The position numbers were made by a program, and so were the translations under genes. The notes under the pieces were generated by a model. It worked only from the letters and a program-made list of their open reading frames with translations. It did not search any database and was not told the origin of the DNA. From Arenicola marina (taxonomy: Eukaryota; Annelida; Polychaeta; Arenicolidae): DNA of 64,000 nt. Location of the stretch: positions 38,226,035 to 38,290,034 of the forward strand of contig OZ025256.1 in assembly GCA_964019135.1 (NCBI GenBank), read 5' to 3'. Shown here in pieces: positions 49,301-61,300 of the stretch (position 1 is its first letter; every line of letters starts with the position of its first letter).

Positions 49301-52300
49301 TTACATGAGGCTCTCTTCTGGATCAGGTTGAGGTACTGGGCGATGGTGCAGCTTACCCGAGGCTCTCTTCTGGATCAGGTTGAGGTACTGGGTGATGGTG
49401 CACCTTACCTGAGGCTCTCTTCTGGGTCAGGTTGAGGTACTGGGTGATGGTGCACCTTACCTGAGGCTCTCTTCTGGATCATGTTGAGGTACTGGGTGAT
49501 GGTGCACCTTACCTGAGGCTCTCTTCTGGATCAGGTTGAGGTACTGGGTGATTGTGCACCTTACCTGAGGCTCTCTTCTGGGTCAGGTTGAGGTACAGGG
49601 TGATGGTGCACCGTACCTGAGGCTCTCTTCTGGATCAGGTTGAGGTACTGGGTGATGGTGCACCTTACCTGAGGCTCTCTTCTGGATCATGTTGAGGTAC
49701 TGGGTGATGGTGCACCTTACCTGAGGCTCTCTTCTGGATCAGGTTGAGGTACTGGGTGATGGTGCACCGTACCTGAGGCTCTCTTCTGGATCATGTTGAG
49801 GTACTGGGTGATTGTGCACCTTACCTGAGGCTCTCTTCTGGATCAGGTTAAGGTACTGGGTGATGGTGCACCTTACCAGAGGCTCTTTTCTGGATCAGGT
49901 TAAGGTACTGGGTGATGGTGCACCGTACCTGAGGCTCTCTTCTGGATCAGGTTGAGGTACTGGGTGATGGTGCACCTTACCTGAGGCTCTCTTCTGGATC
50001 AGGTTGAGGTACTGGGTAATGGTGCACCGTACCTGAGGCTCTCTTCTGGATCATGTTGAGGTACTGGGTGATTGTGCACCGTACCTGAGGCTCTCTTCTG
50101 GATCAGGTTAAGGTACTGGGTGATGGTGCACCTTACCTGAGGCTCTCTTCTGGATCATGTTGAGGTACTGGGTGATGGTGCACCTTACCTGAGGCTCTCT
50201 TCTGGGTCAGGTTGAGGTACAGGGTGATGGTGCACCTTACCTAAGGCTGTCTTCTGGATCATGTTGAAGTACTGGGTGATGGTGCACCTTACATGAGGCT
50301 CTCTTCTGGATCAGGTTGAGGTACTGGGTGATGGTGCACCTTACCTGAGGCTGTCTTCTGGATCAGGTTGAGGTACTGGGTGATGGTGCACCTTACCTGA
50401 GGCTCTCTTCTGGATCAGGTTGAGGTACTGGGTGATAGTGCACCTTACCTGAGGCTCTCTTCTGGATCAGGTTGAGGTACAGGGTGATGGTGCACCTTAC
50501 CTGAGGCTCTCTTCTGGATCAGGTTGAGGTACTGGGTGATGGTGCACCTTACCTGAGGCTCTCTTCTGGATCAGGTTGAGGTACTGGGTGATGGTGCACC
50601 GTACCTGAGGCTCTCTTCTGGATCATGTTGAGGTACTGGGTGATGGTTCACCTTACCTGAGGCTCTCTTCTGGATCATGTTGAGGTACAGGGTGATGGTG
50701 CACCTTACCTGAGGCTCTCTTCTGGATCAGGTTGAGGTACTGGGCGATGGTGCACCTTACCTGAGGTTCTCTTCTGGATCATGTTGAGGTACAGGGTGAT
50801 GGTGCACCTTACCTGAGGCTCTCTTCTGGATCAGGTTGAGGTACAGGGTGATGGTGCACCGTACCTGAGGCTCTCTTCTGGATCATGTTGAGGTACTGGG
50901 TGATTGTGCACCTTACCTGAGGCTCTCTTCTGGATCAGGTTGAGGTACAGGGTGATGGTGCACCTTACCTGAGGCTCTCTTGTGGATCAGGTTAAGGTAC
51001 TGGGTGATGGTGCAGCTTACCCGAGGCTCTCTTCTGGATCAGGTTGAGGTACTGGGTGATGGTGCACCTTACCTGAGGCTCTCTTCTGGATCAGCTTGAG
51101 GTACTGAGTGATGGTGCAGCTTACCTGAGGCTCTCTTCTGGATCAGGTTGAGGTACTGGGTGATAGTGCACCGTACCTGAGGCTCTCTTCTGGATCATGT
51201 TGAGGTACTGGGTGATTGTGCACCGTACCTGAGGCTCTCTTCTGGATCAGGTTAAGGTACTGGGTGATGGTGCACCTTACCTGAGGCTCTCTTCTGGATC
51301 ATGTTGAGGTCCTGGGTGATGGTGCACCTTACCTGAGGCTCTCTTCTGGATCAGGTTGAGGTACTGGGTGATGGTGCACCTTACCTGAGGCTCTCTTCTG
51401 GGTCAGGTTGAGGTACAGGGTGATGGTGCACCTTACCTAAGGCTGTCTTCTGGATCATGTTGAAGTACTGGGTGATGGTGCACCTTACATGAGGCTCTCT
51501 TCTGGATCAGGTTGAGGTACTGGGCGATGGTGCAGCTTACCCGAGGCTCTCTTCTGGATCAGGTTGAGGTACTGGGTGATGGTGCACCTTACCTGAGGCT
51601 CTCTTCTGGGTCAGGTTGAGGTACTGGGTGATGGTGCACCTTACCTGAGGCTCTCTTCTGGATCAGGTTGAGGTACTGGGTGATGGTGCACCTTACCTGA
51701 GGCTCTCTTCTGGATCAGGTTGAGGTACTGGGTGATTGTGCACCGTACCTGAGGCTCTCTTCTGGATCATGTTGAGGTACAGGGTGATGGTGCACCTTAC
51801 CTGAGGCTCTCTTCTGGGTCAGGTTGAGGTACTGGGTGATGGTGCACCTTACCTGAGGCTCTCTTCTGGATCAGGTTGAGGTACTGGGTGATTGTGCACC
51901 GTACCTGAGGCTCTCTTCTGGATCATGTTGAGGTACAGGGTGATGGTGCACCTTACCTGAGGCTCTCTTCTGGGTCAGGTTGAGGTACTGGGTGATGGTG
52001 CACCTTACCTGAGGCTCTCTTCTGGATCAGGTTGAGGTACTGGGTGATGGTGCACCGTACCTGAGGCTCTCTTCTGGATCATGTTGAGGTACTGGGTGAT
52101 GGTGCACCTTACCTGAGGCTCTCTTCTGGATCAGGTTGAGGTACTGGGTGATGGTGCACCTTACCTGAGGCTCTCTTCTGGATCAGGTTGAGGTACTGGG
52201 TGATGGTGCACCTTACCTGAGGCTGTCTTCTGGATCAGGTTGAGGTACTGGGCGATGGTGCACCTTACCTGAGGCTCTCTTCTGGATCAGGTTGAGGTAC

Positions 52301-55300
52301 TGGGTGATTGTGCACCGTACCTGAGGCTCTCTTCTGGATCATGTTGAGGTACAGGGTGATGGTGCACCTTACCTGAGGCTCTCTTCTGGGTCAGGTTGAG
52401 GTACTGGGTGATGGTGCACCTTACCTGAGGCTCTCTTCTGGATCAGGTTGAGGTACTGGGTGATGGTGCACCTTACCTGAGGCTCTCTTCTGGATCAGGT
52501 TGAGGTACTGGGTGATTGTGCACCGTACCTGAGGCTCTCTTCTGGATCATGTTGAGGTACAGGGTGATGGTGCACCTTACCTGAGGCTCTCTTCTGGGTC
52601 AGGTTGAGGTACTGGGTGATGGTGCACCTTACCTGAGGCTCTCTTCTGGATCAGGTTGAGGTACTGGGTGATGGTGCACCTTACCTGAGGCTCTCTTCTG
52701 GATCAGGTTGAGGTACTGGGTGATTGTGCACCGTACCTGAGGCTCTCTTCTGGATCATGTTGAGGTACAGGGTGATGGTGCACCTTACCTGAGGCTCTCT
52801 TCTGGGTCAGGTTGAGGTACTGGGTGATGGTGCACCTTACCTGAGGCTCTCTTCTGGATCAGGTTGAGGTACTGGGTGATGGTGCACCGTACCTGAGGCT
52901 CTCTTCTGGATCATGTTGAGGTACTGGGTGATGGTGCACCTTACCTGAGGCTCTCTTCTGGATCAGGTTGAGGTACTGGGTGATGGTGCACCTTACCTGA
53001 GGCTCTCTTCTGGATCAGGTTGAGGTACTGGGTGATGGTGCACCTTACCTGAGGCTCTCTTCTGGATCAGGTTGAGGTACTGGGCGATGGTGCACCTTAC
53101 CTGAGGCTCTCTTCTTGATCAGGTTGAGGTACTGGGCGATGGTGCACCTTACCTGAGGCTCTCTTCTGGATCAGGTTGAGGTACTGGGTGATGGTGCACC
53201 TTACCTGAGGCTCTCTTCTGGATCAGGTTGAGGTACAGGGTGATGGTGCACCTTACCTGAGGCTCTCTTCTGGATCAGGTTGCGGTACTGGGCGATGGTG
53301 CACCTTACCTGAGGCTCTCTTCTGGATCAGGTTGAGGTACTGGGTGATGGTGCACCTTACCTGAGGCTCTCTTCTGGATCATGTTGAGGTACTGGGTGAT
53401 TGTGCACCGTACCTGAGGCTCTCTTCTGGATCAGGTTGAGGTACTGGGTGATGGTGCACCTTACCTGAGGCTCTCTTCTGGATCAGGTTGAGGTACTGGG
53501 TGATGGTGCACCTTACCTGAGGCTCTCTTCTGGATCAGGTTGAGGTACTGGGTGATGGTGCACCTTACCTGAGGCTCTCTCCTGGATCAGGTTATGGTAC
53601 TGGGTGATGGTGCACCTTACCTGATGCTCTCTTCTGGATCAGGTTGAGGTACTGGGCGATAGTGGACCTCACCTGAGGCTCTCTTCTGGATCATGTTGAG
53701 GTACAGGGTGACGGTGCACCTTACCTGAGGCTCTCTTCTGGATCAGGTTGAGGTACTGGGCGATGGTGCACCTTACCTGATGCTCTCTTCTGGATCATGT
53801 TGAGGTACTGGGTGATTGTGCACCTTACCTGAGGTTCTCTTCTGGATCAGGTTGAGGTACAGGGTGATGGTGCACCTTACCTGATGCTCTCTTCTGGATC
53901 ATGTTGAGGTACTGGGTGATGGTGCACCTTACCTGAGGCTCTCTTCTGGATCAGGTTGAGGTACAGGGTGATGGTGCACCTTACCTGATGCTCTCTTCTG
54001 GATCAGGTTGAGGTATTGGGTGATGGTGCACCTTACCTGAGGCTCTCTTCTGGATCAGGTTGAGGTACAGGGTGATGGTGCACCTTACCTGAGGCTCTCT
54101 TCTGGATCAGGTTGAGGTACTGGGTGATGGTGCACCTTACCTGAGGCTCTCTTCTGGATCAGGTTGAGGTACTGGGTGATAGTGCACCTTACCTGATGCT
54201 CTCTTCTGGATCAGGTTGAGGTACTGGGTGATAGTGCACCTTACCTGAGGCTCTCTTCTGGATCAGGTTGAGGTACTGGGTGATGGTGCACCTTACCTGA
54301 GGCTCTCTTCTGGATCAGCTTGAGGTACTGGGTGATGGTGCAGCTTACCTGAGGCTCTCTTCTGGATCAGGTTGAGGTACTGGGTGATAGTGCAGCTCGT
54401 GTCCACGTCGCAGTCATCCACACTCTGCATGTACTCCTGGATCAGGGGCACGAGACCCGGGAACTCGCCGGGCTGGGGGGGGGGGGGTGAAAGGTGACAG
54501 AGGTAAGTTTACTCCGTCAGTCATACGTATGTTACTCGAAAATTGTTAACTGTCGGCTTCTGTCCATAGATAGCAATAGTTCACAAGCTTCATCCCGGTT
54601 TGCGACATTAATATCTTATAAATGTTTAAAGTTGCATATCGAGCTCTTTCCCGCCCAAACTAAGCCCAGGCGACATCTATATCACAATTTGCAGAAAAGT
54701 TGATTGTTTCATTCTATAAAATCAGAAACTTGATAAACATCGCCGTTTCGGCTGTGATATGGCAAACAGAACTCGGTCGCAACACTGCGACTTATAACAA
54801 AGCATCGCGAAGCACACAAACTGATGACGTTTACCACTAAGTTGAAAACCTGTTGTAAATTGATATCACGGGCAAGGCTAAGAGACTTCATTTGGCAGTT
54901 TGCCATGTGTGAAATATAGACAACAGAAATTTTGGATGATTTAAGGACTGATTCTTATTTGTATTTTGACCTCTTTTGTTTTGGCGGGAAAGAGCTCGAT
55001 AAGTAACTTTAACACACTTATTGCATGAAATAAATAACAGGGCATGTTGTTTAGCCATTTGTCTAACAAACTGGTGTATGTTGTGTGGCCAAGTGTGCCT
55101 TTCTTGAGAACTAGATCTACGTCGTCAAACCGCGGCCGCTTCTATGCCTTTTTAAACACAGCTTATCTATTGGTAACATTCACACAGTAATTGACCCTGG
55201 TTCTGACTCCGGCCCTGGCCCTGACCCCGGCCCTGACCCCGGCGTCGACCTTGACCGCGGCCCTGACCCTGGCCCTGACTCCGGCCCTGCCCCTACCCTG

Positions 55301-58300
55301 ACCCTAACCCCGGCATCGCTCTGACCGCAGCGCTGACCCCTGCATCGACCTGAGCTCGACCCTTTCCCCGGCCCTGACCCCGGCCCCGACCCCGGGCCTG
55401 ACCCCGACCCCTACCCTGACCCCTACCCTGACCCCTACCTTGCCGTTGATGATCTCGACGATGGAGAGCATGACGTACTCCTCTTGGTCGCTGCACACCG
55501 ACCCCTCCTTGCCGGAGTCCTTCGGACACCCCCGGCACGCCCGCTCAGCCTCGCGCGGGGAGTTGCCTAGCAACAGGCGCAACGACAAGAGGGAAGCGAT
55601 GAGCACGTGTCGAGGAAGCAAACATAATTTCTCTACAATCCAAACATATTGAGTACCACTTTGTATCCTTCGGGATTTGTTTGAAACTATCTTTGTTACC
55701 ATACATTGTATTTTCGGCGGTTCTTTGGCATCAAATTGTATATAGAACTCCTCACATGTTATGAATTCTTATGTCACGATATTAGATTAAGGATACCCAG
55801 AACAGTTTAGAGCTATCCAGAAGAGTTTTTCAGAGCCTGTTGTTGCCTAGCAACACACATACATACATGTCGTGATGTCCTTCCGGAAGTAGAACTTCTC
55901 ATTCAAGACGGCGTCTCTCTTGTGAGCTTTCTTCATGTTCTCATCCACCTGACAAGAAAATACATCAATACATAAACAAAGAGCTATGTTTAGAACAGGG
56001 GGCGCAAGACGGAGTCAAAATCACTAACAAACCTGATGAGAGTAGAGCAAGAAAATCTAATCAAAAGTTATCTCAATACTGCTGTGACCGTACCACCGTG
56101 ACTGTACCGCCCGTGACGTTACCGCCGTGACCGCACCCCGCGTGACCGTACCGCCGTGACTGTACCCCCCGTGACGTTACCGCCGTGACCGCACCCCGCG
56201 TGACCGTACCGCCGTGACTGTACCCCCCGTGACCGTACCGCCGTGACGGTACCCCCCGTCACCGTACCGCCATGACCGTACAGCCGTGACTGTACCCCCC
56301 GTGACGTTACCACCGTGACCGTACCTCCGTGACCGTACCGCCGTGACTGTACCCCCCGTGACGTTACCGCCGTGACCGTACCCCCGTGACTGTACCACCG
56401 TGACCGTACAGCCGTGACCGTACCGCCGTGACCGTACCGCCGTGACTGTACCCCCCGTGACAGTACCGTCGTGACCGTACAGCTGTGACCGTACAGCCGC
56501 GACTGTACCACCCGTGACGTTACCGCCGTGACCGTACCGTCGTGACGGTACCCCCCGTCACCGTACCGTCGTGACCGTACAGCCGTGACTGTACCCCCCG
56601 TGACGTTACCACCGTGACCGTACCTCCGTGACTGTACCACCGTGACGGTACCGCCGTGACGTTACCGCCGTGACCGTACCCCCGTGACTGTACCACCGTG
56701 ACCGTACCGCCGTGACCGTACCGCCGTGACCGTACCGCCGTGACTGTACCCCCCGTGACAGTACCGTCGTGACCGTACAGCTGTGACCGTACAGCCGCGA
56801 CTGTACCCCCCGTGACGTTACCGCCGTGACCGTACCGCCGTGACTGTCCCCCCCTTGACCGTACACCCGTGACCGTACCGCCGTGACCGTACCCCCCTGA
56901 CCGTACCCCCGTGACTGTACCGCCGTGACCGTACTTCCGTGACCGTACCGGCGTGACCGTACCACCGTGATGGTAACCCCCGTGACGGTACCACCGTGAC
57001 GGTCCCCCCCGTGACCGTACCACCGTGACCGTATCGCCGTGACCGCACCGCCGTGACTGTACCCCCCGTGACCGTACCGCCGTGACTGTACCGCCGTGAC
57101 CGTACCACCGTGACCGTACCGCCGTGACTGCACCCCCCGTGACTGTATCGCCGTGACCGTACCCCGTGACGGTACCCCGTGACGGTACCGGCCGTGACCG
57201 TACCACCGTTACGGTACCCCCCGTGACCGTCCCGCCGTGACCGTGCACTGACCTTGGAGATGGGGATGACGAAGTTTAGTCTGTAGGAGAGGATAACGCG
57301 CGTCATGAGGACGATGAAGACGACGAAGGCAGCGTTCTCGAAGTCCGTCAGCTGAACCTGTGGCGTGACGTCATGCAGTGTCAATGTGACGTCACAACAC
57401 AGTGACCCCAAAATATACGTCAGAGATCAAGTAGACATAGAAAACTACAGGTTATGACGCCAGTAAAATGTAAACTAAAACTTCATGTCAAGGGCTACAA
57501 AATATATAACTTGATCAGTATACAATACTGGCCAACAGATTGCTCCCTCAACCAGATTGTAGTCACCCGTCAGGCATGGTAAAGCAAAGCCATGTGTGTC
57601 AAGGTCAATAGTTGCGTGAGTGCCCTCGAGGGGGCGTACCTCGGTGGGCCGGAACTCGACCCGCCAGCCAATGGGAGAGCAGGGGGGCGGGGGCTTAAAC
57701 CGCATCGTCTGCCAGTTGGTCGACTGAATGTTCTGTAGGACGAGACATCACGAGACATCACGAGACCACAGCGATATCATCAAACACAACTTGGATATAA
57801 CACACACATATATATATATATATATATACATTAATAAACGTTATTACTGCATCTATCTGGTTAAATGTCACCGTCATCTGTTTCCCATAATAAAGGAATT
57901 GCAATTTTGGGCCATCTTTCGTGGCAAACCAGATCCAGGCATCTGTGAAGTGGCACGGACAACAACATCTAATTAATGTTGACCACATACAGGCATATAT
58001 TCGCCATAATTGCCGCATTCCATTGAATTAAAGAAATTTATACCATTATGCACAATTTGTTAGTATTAAGGGGTAGATTTCTGTCAAACCAACGTTGAGA
58101 CTTTTAAAATAATTTGATTTTGATAAGAAAAACTTCTCTTTACCTCGAAGTGGTCAGTATCGCAGGAGTCGTTTTGCTTTAGTTTCTCGCTGAACAAAGA
58201 AATTGGATCTCGAATGAAGAGATGTGCAATGTGCTGCGCCAAGAGGTGATCGATATCTAAAAGATGTGAACAATGGACAGAACAGGAGCTTGAGAAACTG

Positions 58301-61300
58301 GATTTGAAACGCCAATCTAGGCACCCAGTGAGCATAAGCCTAGACCAAACGGCAGGTCATCGATGCGACGACTGCGGTAAGCTCTGTCGGTCACAAAATT
58401 AGTCATAAGCGCAAATGCCGCGAAAAAAAATTCCTACTTAAACCAAAACAAAAGCTGCAAATCCATCGTCTTTTGCAGACGAAACGGATGCCAACAGCAG
58501 GAGGTGATATTTGGCGGCATTTGCAAGATTGTAAGGAAGTCACCACAGGAGTGAAGCGATAACTGTACATGTGAGATTGCAGAACTATTTAAGGATTTGG
58601 TAGCCAGCCTGGCGTGACGGCTGCCCGCAGATCCCGTGGGCTATGTAGGGGGTCAGGGGTGGGGGGGGGGGCTACTGACCGGCGTCCACCAGCTGTTTGT
58701 AGACGGCTGGGTCCATGACGAGTGGAAGGTCGTTGTACTTCTCGGCGCAGGGCGACAAGTAGCTGTCGATGGAGTCGTAGCGAGACTTGTTGATCACAAA
58801 CTTGTCCTCCTTCAACTCCTGCAACACACACACGCACCAGAGGGTTAAACACGAAACATACACAGGCACCAAAGGGTTAAAGACGAAACCACACAGAAAA
58901 CAGAGGGTTATAGACAAAAATACACACTGAGACCAGAGGGTTAAAGACGAAAACACACACAGACACCATAGGGTTATAGACGAAAACACACACAAACACC
59001 AGAGAGTTACAGACGAAAACACACAGACACCAGAGGGTTAAAGACGAAAACACATGCAAACACCAGAGGGTTAAAGACGAAAACACAAACACAGACACCA
59101 GAGGGTTACAGACGAAAAAACACAGGCACCAGAGGGTTTAAGACGAAAACACATACAGACACCAGAGGATTAAATACGAAAACACACAGGCACGAGAGGG
59201 TTAAACACGAAACATACACAGGCACTAAAAGGTTAAAGACGAAACCACACACAGAAAATAGAGGGTTATAGACGAAAACACACAGAAAACAGAGGGTTAT
59301 AGACAAAAATACACACTGAGACCAGAGGGTTAAAGACGAAAACACACACAGACACCATAGGGTTATAGACGAAAACACACACAGACACCAGAGGGTTAAA
59401 GACGAAAACACACACAGACACCAGAGGGTTAAAGACGAAAACACACACAAACACCAGAGGGTTAAAGACGAAAACACACAGGCACCAGAGGGTTAAAGAC
59501 GAAAACACATACAAACACCAGAGGGTTAAAGACGAAAACACACACAGACACCAGAGGGTTAAAGACAAAAACATACACAAACATCAGAGGGTTAAAGACG
59601 AAAACACACACACAGACACTAGAGGGTTATAGACGAAAACACATACAGACACCAGAGGGTTAAAGACGAAAACACACAGGCACCAGAGGGTTATAGACGA
59701 AAACACACAGACACCAGACGGTTAAAGACGAAACACACAAACACCAGAGGGTTATCACATACTAGCACGCTGCGACCAGCAATAACAAGTTAGCTGTACT
59801 CAGCAATAACAAGTTAGCTGTACTCAGCATAGCACATTTAGCATGCACGTCCCAGTCAGTTCTCAATTACACTAAACGGTAGAAATGACACAATGACCAG
59901 CGGGCTTCGCGAGGTGTAGCAGGGACCAGAGTGACCAGAGGGACATGGGTCATAACGGCCCCCGGTGACTGTATGAGGCCGGACGGCGGTGGGTAGGGCA
60001 GTCAGCATGGTCCACCACTGGCAGTGACCGCTCTACATGGGGACTGCTTGCATGGCCGCTGTCAACTCATGGATGTCGCATTAAATGACGTGAAATGTAT
60101 TGGTGCTTTAGGCCGGCTTTGCGCACACAAGGGTTGAAGTGGGCCAAGGAACCTCCCGGGACGGTGAAGGACGGATGGCTGACACATGCCTCAGATTAAC
60201 TGCCCAGGCCATGATTCAAAACCGGGACCTGGATCTAGTCCGCTAACCACTTCACTACTCCGGGAGGTCTGGAAGGCGATCTGCTTCTCGCCCAACTCAC
60301 GTCAAGGCCACGTTCCTCTCTCGTGCGGTCGTCCACGGAGGCGGATATGATGTCCCAGCGACAGTCCGTGTCCACCAGGAATCCTCGCTGGACGGGGCAG
60401 GCGGCACTCAGGGCCAGCTGGGGAAAGGGGGGGGGGGTGGGGGGGTAGCGACAGGAGATTAGAAAATTCCGTAATAGCAGATTTACATTTCCAAACAAGT
60501 TACGATTTCGGAAATTATAATATCAAATAGTATCATTTGTGGTTATTTGGTACATGTAGATAAAGATATTCCGGTATTGACGATCTTCCACTGCAAGTTT
60601 AATATATAATGTAGTATTTTACACGAATAAGATCATATCATATATAACGGAGTGGCAGTATGTGCAACCTATGCAACCACAACATTGAAGTCCATTGGTA
60701 ACCAATTGTATCTCCATACCAGCCGCCTAGGGACTCCATAGCAAAGGATTCATAACCAGTTTACCCCTGGAAGCTTCATACCCCGGCGTCACCCATGGGC
60801 GGTAACTACGGCGCCACGAGCCACCAGACCTATGCACCCATGACGCGAGAAACAGCTCCTCCAGAATATCCCAATTATCGCTCAGGCCCGTGACTCACCA
60901 CGATAGGACAGAGCGGGGTGAGCTGGTCGTAGAGGTAGCGGGCCTCGTCAATGTTACAGGCCTGGAACGTCATCTGGAGGCAGGAACACCCCATGCCGAA
61001 CCCCATCGCGTCCATATACACGTGGTCCGGCTTGGATGCGCGTGCAGCCTCACCGTCGTCGCCGTATTGGGTGAAGTCCTCCAGGAATGGTTGTGCTGTC
61101 TTCGTGTCTCTGTAAACTGATGGACAAGGCACTGACCTTCAAACAACACAGGTCACGCTGCAGTCCAGTGCGGTCGTTTCACTCATATTCTTAAACTATT
61201 GCTCGTAAAATTTCAAACTTTATGAAGTAAAGTTAGGATCAGTCATTAAATTTGCATATAAAAAACAGGGTTACGAGCTCGCCACTCTCAGTGAAACCTT

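Noticed and set aside
44671-54394. CRISPR-like array or coding repeat protein
   Set aside because: Units are contiguous without spacers, lie in an animal intron and carry stops in frame; derived from a GCLC exon end.
56119-57411. Long minus-strand frames rich in RYGHGGTVT
   Set aside because: Periodic translation of the 14-bp intronic array; only 57357-57253 within it is a real GCLC exon.
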